NCBI RefSeq assembly: GCF_900107135.1
Contig: NZ_FNOV01000004.1
Location: 294,445 to 358,444, forward strand
Direction of reading: 5' to 3'
Length of the DNA: 64,000 bases
Source of the DNA: Hymenobacter psychrophilus
GTDB taxonomy: Bacteria > Bacteroidota > Bacteroidia > Cytophagales > Hymenobacteraceae
Made by a program: the position numbers and the translations under genes. The first letter of the stretch is position 1; each line of letters starts with the position of its first letter. The notes beneath the pieces are model-generated. The model searched no databases, had not been told where the DNA came from, and was given only the letters and a program-made list of their open reading frames with translations. This document shows, one piece after another, positions 23,526 through 32,690 of this stretch.

Positions 23526-24737
23526 TTAATGCACTAGGTTGAACAGGCGGTTCCAGCGAATTTTGCTCAGGAAGCTGCCGTTGGGGTCTACCGACATCCA
23601 GATGAGTACGGCCTTGCCCACAATGTGGTCTTTGGGTACGAAGCCCCAGAAGCGCGAATCGAGGGAGTTGTGGCGGTTGTCGCCCATCATAAAGTAGTAA
23701 TCCTGCTTGAAGGTGTAGCTCGTGAGCGGCTGACCGTTCTGCAGAATCCGGCCCGTGCCATCGACGGTGATACCTTCGTTGTGCTCGTAGCGGGTGATGA
23801 TTTTCAGGTACTGGGGCGTATTCTGGGGTGTGAGTTGCACGGTCTGGCCTTCCTTCGGAATCTGGAGTGGTCCGTAGTTATCCTTGTTCCAGCTGGGGAA
23901 GGGGGCGTTTTGCAGGGCCTGGCTGTAGGGGTAATCGGGGTTGTTGGGGAACACCTCCTGGCCCTCCCGCTGGCCCACGGGCGTTTGCAGGTTGATGATG
24001 CCCTTCACGTAGGGTTGCTTCTTGAAGTAATCGTAGGAAGCGCGGGTCATGCTGATAAGGTAACCCGGGCCGTACTCGGCGCTGTTTTCCTGGTAGGGTA
24101 GGCCCTCGGGCGTATTGTACTCCACAATGCCCTGCTCCTTGAAGGCCGTCATCAGGTCGTCGTTGGCCTGCGGCACCTGCAGGTAGTAGCTGCTCTGCAT
24201 CTCGGGGAAGTTCTCGGCCGGCTTCCCGTTGATAAACACTTGGCTCTGGCGCACTTCGAGCACGTCGCCGGCCACGGCCACGCAGCGCTTGATGTAGTTG
24301 GTGCGCAGGTCGGCGGGGTGCTCGGCTTCGAAGGGCACATTGAACACCACCACATCGTTGTTTTTTACTTCCGAAAAGCCCGGCAGCCGGTAGCTCGGCA
24401 GCTGAATCAACTCGGAATAGCTCTTAATGTTGCTGCCCCAGATGGTCTGGTGCGTGAGCGGCACCTGCAGCGGCGTCTGGGGGGTGCGGGGGCCGTAGTG
24501 CAGCTTGCTTACAAACAGGTAGTCGCCCACCAGCAGGGTATGCTCCATGCTGGGCGTTGGGATGGTGTAGGCCTCAAAGGTGGCCCACCGGATAAGCGTG
24601 GCCGCAATAACGGCGAACAGAATAGCGTCGCCCCACTCGCGGATCGGGCCCTTGCGCTTCTTGGGCACGGGCGTGCCCACCGGGGCCGCGCCAGCCGGAT
24701 TATTTTCGAGGTATTTCTCCCAGGATTGTACTGCCAT
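23526..24737 (-). CDS. lepB: Signal peptidase I
   Basis: A 403-residue inner-membrane serine protease that removes signal peptides from exported proteins. A basic N-terminus leads to one membrane helix (about 37-53); box B is TIPTPSMEHTLLVGD with the catalytic Ser-63; box D is TNYIKRCVAVAGD with catalytic Lys-150; box E is MMGDNRHNSLDSRFWG near residue 355. A large insertion between boxes D and E makes it longer than the 324-residue E. coli enzyme, as in other Bacteroidota. It is the last gene of a leftward run parA-parB-DUF5683-dapB-lepB. Confidence 0.95.
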   Translation of the reverse strand: MAVQSWEKYLENNPAGAAPVGTPVPKKRKGPIREWGDAILFAVIAATLIRWATFEAYTIPTPSMEHTLLVGDYLFVSKLHYGPRTPQTPLQVPLTHQTIWGSNIKSYSELIQLPSYRLPGFSEVKNNDVVVFNVPFEAEHPADLRTNYIKRCVAVAGDVLEVRQSQVFINGKPAENFPEMQSSYYLQVPQANDDLMTAFKEQGIVEYNTPEGLPYQENSAEYGPGYLISMTRASYDYFKKQPYVKGIINLQTPVGQREGQEVFPNNPDYPYSQALQNAPFPSWNKDNYGPLQIPKEGQTVQLTPQNTPQYLKIITRYEHNEGITVDGTGRILQNGQPLTSYTFKQDYYFMMGDNRHNSLDSRFWGFVPKDHIVGKAVLIWMSVDPNGSFLSKIRWNRLFNLVH

Positions 24738-24871
24738 GATGCAAATGAGCCAGAAAAAGCGGACTACCGGCCGGAACCGAGACGCTGCGGTTTAAACAAT
24801 GGAAGATGCGAAATAATGCGCGAACTGTAGTTTGGTGATTGGCCGGTTTACCGAATTACCAAACCACCCAA

Positions 24872-25591
24872 TCACAACTCCAGCAAATCTTTCATGCCGA
24901 ACACGCCCTGGCGGCCGGGCAGCCACTCGGCGGCCAGCAGCGCCCCCTGCACAAAACCCTCGCGGGTGTGCGCCTCATGCTTGAGCTCGATGGTGTCGGC
25001 GGGGCAGGAGTAGGTAACGATGTGGGTGCCGATAACCGCGCCCTCGCGCTCCGACAGCACGGCCAGCTCGTGCGCCTCGCTGGTAGCCTCATTGCGCCAG
25101 GTGGTTTTGCCGGGAAAGTGGCGCAAAATACCTTCGGCCACCGTCAGGGCCGTGCCGCTGGGCTGGTCGACTTTCTGGGTGTGGTGAATTTCGCGTACCT
25201 GCACATCGTAGCCGCCGAACTGGTGCATTTTGGCCGCCATGTACTCGCTGAAGTGAAAGAACAGGTTCACGCCCACGCTGTAATTGGAGGCGTAGAACAG
25301 CGGCGTACGGGTTTGCTCACTCAGCGCCTGGGCTTCGCCGAAATGGTGCAGCCAGCCGGTAGAGCCACACACTACCGGCAGGCCCTGGCGCAGGCAGGCC
25401 GCCACGTTCTGGAAGGCGGCGTCGGGGTGGGTGAACTCAATGGCCACGTCAACCTGGGCGGGTGTGAAATCGGTGATGCTTACGTTGGGCCGGCTGGGGT
25501 CGATGATGCCGACTAGCTGGTGGCCCCGGGCCCGGGCCTGGGCTTCGATGGCCCGGCCCATTTTGCCGTAACCAATCAGGAGAATATTCAT
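24872..25591 (-). CDS. dapB: 4-hydroxy-tetrahydrodipicolinate reductase
   Basis: A 239-residue enzyme of lysine and diaminopimelate synthesis. The Rossmann motif is LLIGYGKMGRAIE at residues 4-16; AIEFTHPDAA near 55, VCGSTGW near 83, and REIHHTQKVDQPSGTAL near 137 contains the catalytic histidine pair and lysine of the family. It is somewhat shorter than the 270-residue proteobacterial enzyme, as usual in Bacteroidota. The ATG at 25589-25591 was chosen because the dinucleotide-binding strand follows at once; the upstream extension lies in a repeat. It lies 134 bp upstream of lepB. Confidence 0.95.
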   Translation of the reverse strand: MNILLIGYGKMGRAIEAQARARGHQLVGIIDPSRPNVSITDFTPAQVDVAIEFTHPDAAFQNVAACLRQGLPVVCGSTGWLHHFGEAQALSEQTRTPLFYASNYSVGVNLFFHFSEYMAAKMHQFGGYDVQVREIHHTQKVDQPSGTALTVAEGILRHFPGKTTWRNEATSEAHELAVLSEREGAVIGTHIVTYSCPADTIELKHEAHTREGFVQGALLAAEWLPGRQGVFGMKDLLEL

Positions 25592-25735
25592 TGAGGAGCT
25601 AGAAGTTAGAAGCAAGGAATTAGAACGGGATGGAGCTAGCTTGGTCGCTAGAAGATGAGAAGTGAGAATGCAAGCAGAAAGGCAAGCACATTCTAACTCC
25701 TGGCTTCTATCTTCTAGCTCCTTATTTTAGGTGCA
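25592..25735. repeat. Inverted repeat, GGAGCTAGAAG family (R5)
   Basis: An outer arm at about 25594-25618 (gagctagaagttagaagc) faces one at about 25690-25724 (attctaactcctggcttctatcttctagctcc). A related pair lies at 34552-34713 and similar sequence in the outer arms at 31553-31728. It fills the gap between DUF5683 and dapB inside the operon. Confidence 0.75.
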
Positions 25736-26363
25736 GCGTAAGGGCCAGACCGGCGCGCGGGGCCTGGCCCGGACTGGGTAGCATGGTCGGGTCAAGGCGA
25801 AGGCTTAGGTCGTCGCTGATGTCGAAGTTGCGCAAGTGGGCGTCTACCAGCGCATCGAGGATGGTGATGCCGTACACCACGGCCGTATAGCCAATAAACG
25901 TGTCGCGGCGGCTGCGGTAGAAATTGATGCCCCGCTGCACATTGGCCCGGCTGGTTTCCTGGCTCACGCGCTTTCCACTCAGCGTGCTGATGAGCTTATC
26001 AGGGTCGGCTATCAGCTCGTCTCGGCCATCCACGTACTCTCTATAAGCTGTCTGGTAGAAATACAGGCCGTAACCCACGCCGCCCAGCCCCCCGTACACG
26101 AGCGGCAGCTTCCAGTAGCGGCGGTTGTAGATCTGGCCCGCGCCGGGTAGCACCAGGGCCAGCAACGTGGCCTTCTGGGGCCGTGTCACCCGCATGCCCA
26201 GCAGCCGCTCGGTGCGCCGGGTCGAGTCGAAGGCGGCGGGCCGGCGGGCGACCTTGGCCGAGTCGGGCCCGACCGTAACCACCTGCGCCAGGGCCGCCGA
26301 CGGCCGCAGCCCACTCAGTAGCAGGCTCAGCAAGCAAAACAGAGAAAAGCGAAAACGAAGCAT
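25722..26363 (-). CDS. DUF5683 domain protein
   Basis: A 213-residue protein with a signal peptide (cleavage near ALAQ, residue 26). The domain core is KATLLALVLPGAGQIYNRRYWKLP (in conserved pieces, about 64-86) and a hydrophobic YGGLGGVGYGLYFY, then a Tyr/Arg-rich loop and YTAVVYGITILDALVDAHLRNFD. This is the DUF5683 (TM2-like) pattern found between parB and dapB in many Bacteroidota. It is probably an envelope or inner-membrane protein of unknown function. The ATG at 26361-26363 gives the full signal peptide. The parB stop lies 110 bp upstream. Confidence 0.85.
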   Translation of the reverse strand: MLRFRFSLFCLLSLLLSGLRPSAALAQVVTVGPDSAKVARRPAAFDSTRRTERLLGMRVTRPQKATLLALVLPGAGQIYNRRYWKLPLVYGGLGGVGYGLYFYQTAYREYVDGRDELIADPDKLISTLSGKRVSQETSRANVQRGINFYRSRRDTFIGYTAVVYGITILDALVDAHLRNFDISDDLSLRLDPTMLPSPGQAPRAGLALTLHLK

Positions 26364-26473
26364 ACAGACGGAGTAGGGGGCGGGCCACGCAGCCGGGTAG
26401 AAAACCGGACCAACACGGCCGGCTCCCAGCCAACGTGCCACGCAGGAGCCTTCGTATAAAATGCCGGCTGCGG

Positions 26474-27418
26474 CTAGGATGGTTGCAGAATGTGCAGAAT
26501 GCGCTGCATGTCCTCTACCGAGTCAAAGGCAATCTTGATTTCGCCCCGACCCTGAGCTCCGGGTTTCACCATCACCCGGCTGCCGAAACGCTCCGAAAGG
26601 TGCCGCTCAGTTCGCTTGATTTCGGCCACCGGTACCGCTGGCTCGGCGGGAGTCGTTGGCTTCTTGTCAGTTTCGCCGCTGGCCCCGCTGCGCACCAGCT
26701 GCTCCACCTTGCGCACCGATAGCTCCTCGGCCACAATGCGGCGAAACAGGGCCAGCTGCTGGTCCATGCTCTCGATGCTGATGAGGGCGCGGGCGTGGCC
26801 CATGCTGATAACTGTGTCGCGCAGGCCGATCTGAATATCGGGCGGGAGCTTGAGCAGGCGCAGGTAATTGGTCACGGTCGAGCGGTTTTTGCCCACCCGG
26901 TCGCCCAGCTCTTCCTGCTTGAGGTTGCACTCGCTCACCAGCCGCTGGTAGCTCAGGGCAATTTCGATGGCGTTAAGGTTTTCACGCTGGATGTTCTCAA
27001 TCAGGGCCATTTCCAGCATCTGCTGGTCGTCGGCCTTGCGGATATAGGCCGGAATGGCGTCGAGGCCGGCCAGCTTGGAGGCCTGCAGGCGCCGCTCGCC
27101 CGAAATGAGCTGGTAGGAGTTCGTACCCGTCTGGCGAAGCGTAACGGGCTGGATAATGCCTTGCACGCGGATGCTCTCGGCCAGTTCCTGCAGGGCATCC
27201 TGGTCGAAGTGGGTCCGGGGCTGGTAGGGGTTGGCCTGGATCTGGCCTACCGGAATCAGGCCAACCGAGTTGACGGGGTGAGGCACGAGGCCGCCCAGCC
27301 GCTCGCTTTTCTTCTCGTAGCTGCCCTCAATCAGGGCGTTCAGGCCGCGGCCCAGGCCACCTACCCGGCGCTTGGGAGCCGCGGCGGCGGCGTTCTTCTC
27401 TTCGTTTTTTTCAGACAT
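26474..27418 (-). CDS. parB: Chromosome-partitioning protein ParB
   Basis: A 314-residue ParB/Spo0J protein, the CTP-dependent clamp that loads at parS. The N-terminal domain (about 48-140) has IPVGQIQANPYQPRTHF, QPVTLRQTG and the CTP-binding ISGERRLQAS; ENIQRENLNAIE follows; the helix-turn-helix is EELGDRVGKNRSTVTNYL (about 165-182). The C-terminal dimer domain is recognisable at the end, RIEI-like REIKIAFDSVEDMQRIL. An Ala/Lys-rich N-terminal arm carries GGLGRGLNALI, the ParA-stimulating peptide. Partner parA is two genes upstream. Confidence 0.96.
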   Translation of the reverse strand: MSEKNEEKNAAAAAPKRRVGGLGRGLNALIEGSYEKKSERLGGLVPHPVNSVGLIPVGQIQANPYQPRTHFDQDALQELAESIRVQGIIQPVTLRQTGTNSYQLISGERRLQASKLAGLDAIPAYIRKADDQQMLEMALIENIQRENLNAIEIALSYQRLVSECNLKQEELGDRVGKNRSTVTNYLRLLKLPPDIQIGLRDTVISMGHARALISIESMDQQLALFRRIVAEELSVRKVEQLVRSGASGETDKKPTTPAEPAVPVAEIKRTERHLSERFGSRVMVKPGAQGRGEIKIAFDSVEDMQRILHILQPS

Positions 27419-27501
27419 ACCTGCAAGCCGCCCTCACCCAATAGCACGGAGCAAAAGCGGGAGTCAAAAATACACAAACAAGCGGGATGCCGGGATAAAA
27501 A

Positions 27502-27532
27502 TGTTCCACGCCACCAGAAAAACCGTGAAACA
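27502..27532. promoter_or_regulatory. Possible split parS-like inverted half-sites
   Basis: TGTTCCACG (27502-27510) and CGTGAAACA (27524-27532) each equal half of the parS consensus palindrome but are separated by 13 bp. They lie in the gap just upstream of parB. A functional parS needs the halves abutting, so this may be a decayed or variant site, or chance. Confidence 0.25.
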
Positions 27533-27637
27533 CGCGGCAATGAGCCACTTAGCCGGCAAAATTCGTCGGCTCCCTACAGTGGGGGTTGCGGCTCCGGAAG
27601 AGAAAAATGCCCAACCGGCCGACTGCAGCCCGCCAGG

Positions 27638-28048
27638 CTAGCGCTGCCCAAACGGCCGGCGCTTAAAGCTGACGTTGCTCAGCAAATCCTTCTCGTACAC
27701 GGCCAAGCAGTTGGTGCGGAACTCCGCCGCAAACGGCTCGGAGCCGGGCTGCAACACCCGGGGCGCCTGGCGGGCAGCGCTGAAGAAATATACCTTGGTA
27801 TTGCCGTACTTGGTGTAGGGCATGTACTCGCCGTACTGCTGCATTTCGGCCCAGCGGGCGGTATCGGCCACCGTTACAGCGTAGATGCGCTGCACCGGGC
27901 CGGTGTTGTTCTCGTTGCGGTACAGGGCTGTTTCCGTGAAGCCGCCGTCCAGGTCCTGGGGGCCGGGCTGGGTCAGGGCATCGAACACAAACCACAGCAG
28001 CAACGCCACTGCGGCCGCAACCAGCAGGTATTTAGGACGCAGCTGCAT
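27638..28048 (-). CDS. Small membrane-anchored hypothetical protein between parA and parB
   Basis: A 136-residue protein with one N-terminal membrane helix (about residues 7-26, LLVAAAVALLLWFVFDAL) followed by a soluble domain rich in Tyr and Asn with single Cys. The pattern fits an anchored periplasmic protein, or one with an uncleaved signal. No family is recognised. It stands between parA and parB, which are usually adjacent, and is bordered upstream by an R2 palindrome, so its place in the operon may be secondary. The ATG at 28046-28048 begins right before the helix. Confidence 0.7.
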   Translation of the reverse strand: MQLRPKYLLVAAAVALLLWFVFDALTQPGPQDLDGGFTETALYRNENNTGPVQRIYAVTVADTARWAEMQQYGEYMPYTKYGNTKVYFFSAARQAPRVLQPGSEPFAAEFRTNCLAVYEKDLLSNVSFKRRPFGQR

Positions 28049-28080
28049 TTCTATCAGGCTTACTGGTTGTCTAATTCATA

Positions 28081-28186
28081 ACGCGAGCGTAGGGGCGGGG
28101 CTTGTCCCCGCCCGCCGTTGAACAGTTATTGAACGGTTCGTTCCAGCGGCGGACGGGGACAAACCCCGCCCCTATAACTCGTGCGT
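28081..28186. repeat. R2 inverted repeat, copy b
   Basis: Arms at about 28084-28118 and 28147-28180 share gtaggggcggggcttgtcc and its complement, with a 30-bp spacer. It occupies the gap downstream of parA; its right end stops a few bases short of the parA stop codon. Confidence 0.9.
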
Positions 28187-28189
28187 TTC

Positions 28190-29005
28190 CTACGCCGCGG
28201 CGTCTTCCGGTTCCTCGCTGCCGGTGCCGTTCAGTACCTCAATGTTCTTTTCCACGATTTCGCGGGCCAGGTTGAGGTAGCTGATGCTGCCTTTGCTCTC
28301 GGCGTCGTGCAGGATAACCGGGATGCCGAAGCTGGGCGACTCGCTCAGCTTCACGTTGCGCGGGATGATGGTATCGAACACCAGTTGCTGGAAGTGCAAC
28401 TTCACCTCCTCGACTACCTGGTTGCTCAGGCGCAGGCGCACATCGTACATCGTGAGCAGGATGCCCTCAATTTCCAGCTCCTCGTTCAGGCGGCTCTGGA
28501 TGATTTTGACGGTGTTGAGCAGCTTGCCCAGGCCCTCCAAGGCGAAGTATTCGCACTGCACCGGAATAATAACCGAGTGGGCGGCCGTGAGGGCATTCAC
28601 CGTAATCAGGCCCAGCGAGGGCGAGCAGTCGATGATGATGAAGTCGTAAAGCTCGGCCAGCGGGCGCAGGGCGTCCTTCATCTTCTCCTCCCGGTTGGGC
28701 AGGTTGATCATCTCCACCTCGGCACCCACCAAGTCGATGTGCGAAGGCATCAGGTCGAGGTGAGGCAGAATGTTGGTCTGCAGGATGATATCCTGGGCGT
28801 TGATGCCGTCGACCATACACTCGTAAATGCTGTTCTCGATGTCCTTCGGGTCGAAGCCCACGCCGGAAGTGGCGTTGGCCTGGGGGTCGGCGTCCACGAG
28901 CAGGGTCCGATACTCCAGCGCCGCCAGCGAGGCCGCGAGGTTGATCGAGGAAGTGGTTTTGCCCACGCCGCCCTTCTGGTTGGCTACCGCAATAATTTTG
29001 CCCAT
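28190..29005 (-). CDS. parA: Chromosome-partitioning ATPase ParA/Soj
   Basis: A 271-residue deviant Walker A ATPase that drives chromosome-origin segregation with ParB. The deviant P-loop is [16 protein letters not shown] at residues 8-23 with the signature lysine; the switch region [16 protein letters not shown] lies near 38; [18 protein letters not shown] near 117 is the Walker B region. There is no long N-terminal DNA-binding extension, so this is the chromosomal Soj type. Start is the ATG at 29003-29005. It heads the leftward run that ends with lepB; R4 sequences lie upstream. Confidence 0.97.
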   Translation of the reverse strand: MGKIIAVANQKGGVGKTTSSINLAASLAALEYRTLLVDADPQANATSGVGFDPKDIENSIYECMVDGINAQDIILQTNILPHLDLMPSHIDLVGAEVEMINLPNREEKMKDALRPLAELYDFIIIDCSPSLGLITVNALTAAHSVIIPVQCEYFALEGLGKLLNTVKIIQSRLNEELEIEGILLTMYDVRLRLSNQVVEEVKLHFQQLVFDTIIPRNVKLSESPSFGIPVILHDAESKGSISYLNLAREIVEKNIEVLNGTGSEEPEDAAA

Positions 29006-29009
29006 GGAA

Positions 29010-29096
29010 TTGAAAAGCTGTTAGCTATCCGCTGTTAGCTTCGTTCAGGTTGAGAAGAAAAGCTGTTAGCTGATAAGTATCGGCTAACAGCTTATA
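29010..29096. repeat. R4 repeat cluster upstream of parA
   Basis: Several copies of agctgttagct and its complement agctaacagct, partly nested, fill the gap between the hydrolase and parA genes and can fold on themselves. Confidence 0.7.
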
Positions 29097-29097
29097 A

Positions 29098-29778
29098 TCA
29101 GAGGGAAATCGTTTCGCCCACTTTCAGCAACAGCAGCTCCTTGCCGGCCGCCCGGGCTTTGGTCCGGGCTTCGTCGTGGTTGATGGTGATGGGCGGGAAG
29201 GTGTCGAAGTGCATGCCGATAACTTTGGTGGCGCCCACCCAGGTGGCCGCCGTCAGCGCATCATCCACGCCCATTGTAAAATGGTCGCCGACGGGCAGAA
29301 TGGCGAAGTCGAGCTGGTGCTGCTCGCCGATGAGCTTCATATCGTAGGTCAGGGCTGTATCGCCGGCAAAGTAGAAGGTTTTGCCCTCGGCCTTGATAAC
29401 GAAACCAGCCGCCAGCCCGCCGTAGGAGCCGTCGGGCATGGAGTTGGAGTGGGCCGCGCCCACCAACTGTACGGTGCCGAAGGGCAGCTCCACCGTGCCG
29501 CCGATATTCATTTTCAGGTCGGCTTTCAGGCCTTGCTTTTCAAACCAGCCCAGCACCTCAAACATGCCCACGAGCTGGGCACCGGTGCGCTGGCCGATTT
29601 CAGCCACATCGGCCACATGGTCGCCGTGGCCGTGGCTGAGCAGGATGTAATCGGCCGGGATTTTATCCACCGCCACCTCTTTAGCCAGCGGGTTGGGCCG
29701 GATAAAGGGGTCGAAAAGAACGTGGTGGCTGCCGGTTTCCAGCAGAAAGCAAGAGTGGCCGAAGTACGTGAGCTGCAT
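29098..29778 (-). CDS. UPF0173 metal-dependent hydrolase, metallo-beta-lactamase fold
   Basis: A 226-residue MBL-fold protein. It starts with MQLTYFGHSCFLLE, typical of the UPF0173/YtkL group; the zinc motif LLSHGHGDHVADV lies near residue 47; NSMPDGSYGGLAAGFVI, YFAGDTALTYD and IGMHFDTFPP give the later ligands (H, D, H). Length equals that of the family. It is cytosolic with unknown substrate. The ATG is at 29776-29778. It diverges from the peptide-binding lipoprotein gene across a 74-bp gap. Confidence 0.92.
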   Translation of the reverse strand: MQLTYFGHSCFLLETGSHHVLFDPFIRPNPLAKEVAVDKIPADYILLSHGHGDHVADVAEIGQRTGAQLVGMFEVLGWFEKQGLKADLKMNIGGTVELPFGTVQLVGAAHSNSMPDGSYGGLAAGFVIKAEGKTFYFAGDTALTYDMKLIGEQHQLDFAILPVGDHFTMGVDDALTAATWVGATKVIGMHFDTFPPITINHDEARTKARAAGKELLLLKVGETISL

Positions 29779-29827
29779 AGTGGAAATGGAAATATTGCGG
29801 CACTAAGGCCGCTAATCCCGGATGGGA

Positions 29828-29835
29828 TACCTTTG
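29828..29835 (+). promoter_or_regulatory. Promoter -7 box for the peptide-binding lipoprotein gene
   Basis: TACCTTTG matches TAnnTTTG exactly, 17 bp before the ATG at 29853. No clear -33 element is seen. Confidence 0.5.
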
Positions 29836-29852
29836 CAAATATACACTGTTTC

Positions 29853-31547
29853 ATGGTACCCCTGCTTCCATTTTCGCGCCGCGCTGCCGTTTCCGCCCTC
29901 TTTCTGCTGCCGGGCTTGCTAGTGGGGCTGAGTGCCTGCACCGAATCGGGAGCCCCCACCGATGCGCGCCGGGTGTTCCGCTACAACCAGCCCGAAAGCC
30001 TCACTTCGCTCGACCCGGCCTTCGCCCGCAACCAGGCCAACACCTGGGCTACCACCCAGCTGTATAACGGGTTGGTGGAGCTCGACGACAGCCTGCGGCC
30101 CGGCCCCAGCCTGGCCCGGCGCTACCGCATTTCACCCCAGGGCACTACGTACACCTTCTGGCTGCGGCCCGACGCCCGCTTTCACGATGCCGCTGTATTT
30201 GCGGGCGGTAAAGGCCGCCGCGTTACGGCGCAGGATTTCGTCTACAGCTTCCGGCGGCTGCTCGACGGAGCCACGGCCAGCCCCGGCGGCTGGATTTTCC
30301 GGGGCAAGGTGTTGGAGAAGGTCGGGGGCGAACCCTCGGATACCTGCTTTGTGGCCGTGAATGATTCCACGTTGCGCATTCACCTCAAGGAGCCGTTCAT
30401 CCCGTTTCTGGGCATCCTGACGATGCCTTACGCCTACGTAGTGCCGCATGAGGCAGTAGATAAATGGGGCAAGGACTTCCGGGCCCATCCGGTGGGCACT
30501 GGTCCGTTCCAGTTCAAGGAGTGGGACGAGGGCAACGCCATCATTTACCACCGCAACCCCAATTATTGGAAGAAGGACGCGCAGGGAAAACGACTGCCCT
30601 ATCTCGATGCGGTGCAGATTACCTTCATTCAGGACCGCAAAACCGAGTTCCTGACCTTCATGCAGAGCAAGCTCGACTTTCTGAGCGGCATCCGCAGTGG
30701 CTCGCGCGACCTGATCATGTACCCCGATGGCACGGTGCGCGAGGATTTCCGGGGCAAGTTCCGGATTCAGAAAGTGCCCTACCTCAACACCGAGTACATC
30801 GGTATGCAGCAGGACCTGACCAACCTGCGCGGCGACAACCTGGAAACCGGCCGCGCCCTGCAGGATAAGCGGGTGCGGCAGGCGCTCAACTACGCCCTCA
30901 ACAAGCCCGAGCTGCTGGCCTACTTCCTCAATAACGTGGGTCAGCCGGGTATTTCGGGCTTCGTGCCGGCTTCGCTGCCCTCATTCAGCGCCGCCAAGGT
31001 GCCCGGCTACACCTACCAGCTGGCCCGGGCGCGGCAGCTGCTGGCAGCGGCCGGCTACGGCCCGGGCAAGCCACTGCGCCTGCGCCTGAACACGGTGGCC
31101 GAAACCAAGGAACTGTGCGAGTATTACCAGAAAAAGTGGGCCGAAGTGGGCGTGCTGGTCGATATTGACGTGAACCAGGGCGCGGCCCACGGCGAGCTGA
31201 TCGACAATGGCCGCGCCGCCTTCTTTACCCGCAGCTGGCTGGGCGACTACCCCGACGCCGAAAACTACCTGGCCCTGTTCTACAGCCCCAACTTCGCGCC
31301 CGCCGGCCCCAACAAAACGCACTTCAAAAACGCCGCTTACGACCGTCTCTACCAGCAGGCCAAGCTCGAACAGGACGACACCAAACGCTACGCCCTCTAC
31401 CAGCAAATGGACCGTATTGTGGTCGAAGAATGCCCCGTCATTTCGGTGTATTACGACGAGGTTGTGCGCCTGACCCAGAACAACGTGCGCGGCCTCACGC
31501 CCAACCCCATGAACCAGCTGGTGCTGGAGCGGGTGAGGAAAGAATAG
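29853..31547 (+). CDS. Peptide ABC transporter substrate-binding lipoprotein (SBP_bac_5)
   Basis: A 564-residue extracytoplasmic solute-binding protein. The signal peptide ends in the lipobox LSAC (Cys about 29), so it is membrane-anchored. The mature protein has the family landmarks: RYNQPESLTSLDPAFARN, LYNGLVELDDSLRPGPSLAR, VTAQDFVYSFRRLLDG, GTGPFQFKEWDEGN and VRQALNYALNKPELL. It probably binds oligopeptides or similar solutes for uptake. No permease or ATPase genes are adjacent, so its transporter partners lie elsewhere. Start ATG 29853 gives the full signal peptide. Confidence 0.92.
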   Translation: MVPLLPFSRRAAVSALFLLPGLLVGLSACTESGAPTDARRVFRYNQPESLTSLDPAFARNQANTWATTQLYNGLVELDDSLRPGPSLARRYRISPQGTTYTFWLRPDARFHDAAVFAGGKGRRVTAQDFVYSFRRLLDGATASPGGWIFRGKVLEKVGGEPSDTCFVAVNDSTLRIHLKEPFIPFLGILTMPYAYVVPHEAVDKWGKDFRAHPVGTGPFQFKEWDEGNAIIYHRNPNYWKKDAQGKRLPYLDAVQITFIQDRKTEFLTFMQSKLDFLSGIRSGSRDLIMYPDGTVREDFRGKFRIQKVPYLNTEYIGMQQDLTNLRGDNLETGRALQDKRVRQALNYALNKPELLAYFLNNVGQPGISGFVPASLPSFSAAKVPGYTYQLARARQLLAAAGYGPGKPLRLRLNTVAETKELCEYYQKKWAEVGVLVDIDVNQGAAHGELIDNGRAAFFTRSWLGDYPDAENYLALFYSPNFAPAGPNKTHFKNAAYDRLYQQAKLEQDDTKRYALYQQMDRIVVEECPVISVYYDEVVRLTQNNVRGLTPNPMNQLVLERVRKE

Positions 31548-31552
31548 AGCTA

Positions 31553-31728
31553 AAGAATAGAGCTTAGAAGTGAGAGCTTAGAAACGGCCTGTCATCCTGA
31601 GCGAAGCGAAGGACCTTTTTTGCGTGAAAACAGCTGTGCCAACTGCTCGTTCTTGCATGATAAGGTCCTTCGCTTCGCTCAGGATGACAGGCCGTTTCTA
31701 GGCTCTAGTCTCTAATTTCTAAGCTCTA
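31553..31728. repeat. R1 inverted repeat with R5-like outer arms, copy d
   Basis: The inner arms (about 31588-31616 and 31662-31694) are R1 (ctgtcatcctgagcgaagcg), nearly perfect. The outer parts (gagcttagaagtgagagctt and a facing version) resemble the R5 family. It fills the gap between two convergent genes. Confidence 0.9.
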
Positions 31729-31730
31729 AA

Positions 31731-32450
31731 TCAAGGATTCGTGCTCCACATGCTGGCTTCTTTGATGAAGATGCGGCGGTTGAGGCGGAGCTGGCTGATG
31801 ACGATTTCGGCCAGGTCTTCGGGCTGCATCACTTTCTCGGGGTCACCGTCGGTGAGGTTGTTGCTGGTAGCCAGCTCGGTGGCCACGGTGCTGGGCGTAA
31901 GGGCCGACACGCGGATGTTCTGCTTGCGCACTTCCTGCATCAGCGACTCGGTGAAGCCCAGTAGCGCGAACTTAGAGGCGCTGTAGGCGCTGCCGCCCGC
32001 CGAGGCCCGTAGGCCGGCCGTAGAAGCCACGTTGATAATGTCGCCGGTCTGGCGCTCCACCATCTGGGGCAGCACGGCGCGGGTGGTGTAATAGGCGCCC
32101 ATCAGGTTCACCTGAATGATTTTCTCCCACTCGGCCGGGTCCATGTCCAGAATTTTGGCAAAGGTGCCAATGCCGGCGTTGTTAATGAGAATGTTGATGG
32201 TGCCCAGCTCGGCGAGGGCCGTGCTCACGGCCTTTTCTACGGCGGCGCGGTCGGCCACGTCGGCAGTTACCACTACGGCGGCGGGGCCGCCGGCGGCTTC
32301 AATTTCCTGGGCCACGGTTTGCAGATCGGTTGCGGTGCGGGCCAGCAGGGCCACGCGCACGCCCTGCGCGGCCAGGGCCAGGGCAATAGCGCGGCCAATA
32401 CCTTTGCCTGCGCCCGTTACGAGGGCCGTTTTGCCGGTTAAGTCTTCCAT
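31731..32450 (-). CDS. Short-chain dehydrogenase/reductase (3-ketoacyl-ACP reductase-like)
   Basis: A 239-residue classical SDR. The cofactor motif is [14 protein letters not shown] (residues 10-23), [12 protein letters not shown] follows near 84, [13 protein letters not shown] contains the catalytic Ser near 139, and [11 protein letters not shown] the Tyr/Lys pair near 153. NADPH use is likely from the basic residues after strand 2. It resembles FabG-like paralogues acting on small ketones or acyl chains; the true fabG is probably the other copy at 46.7 kb. The ATG is at 32448-32450. Confidence 0.88.
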   Translation of the reverse strand: MEDLTGKTALVTGAGKGIGRAIALALAAQGVRVALLARTATDLQTVAQEIEAAGGPAAVVVTADVADRAAVEKAVSTALAELGTINILINNAGIGTFAKILDMDPAEWEKIIQVNLMGAYYTTRAVLPQMVERQTGDIINVASTAGLRASAGGSAYSASKFALLGFTESLMQEVRKQNIRVSALTPSTVATELATSNNLTDGDPEKVMQPEDLAEIVISQLRLNRRIFIKEASMWSTNP

Positions 32451-32644
32451 AAAGTCAGTGGTTGGGTTGAATGAAGAATAGATAACCCGGCGGCCCGGTA
32501 AAAGTTGAGCGCCCGGCCCCTGCTGGCTACTAGTCGGGCTTGAAAAACGTGCTTACCTTTCCGCTGCCGGTTGCCTGTCGCACCTGGGGCATCTGAACGT
32601 TTCGGTGCAACGATAGTGGTACCACACCGTCCAACGGCCCGTCC

Positions 32645-32690
32645 ACAAAATCCGCGAAATCCGCTAAAATCCGCGCTAATCCGTGATCTG
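32645..32690. repeat. Single arm of the R3 repeat next to a start codon
   Basis: acaaaatccgcgaaatccgc and following units of (a)atccg match one arm of the R3 palindrome at 18.2 kb. It ends 5 bp before the ATG of the DUF885 gene, so it forms part of that gene's leader. Confidence 0.75.

Noticed and set aside
31731..32450. A second fabG
   Set aside because: It is an SDR with all catalytic motifs, but the copy at 46.7 kb fits FabG better (C-terminal signature), so only that one was given the name.
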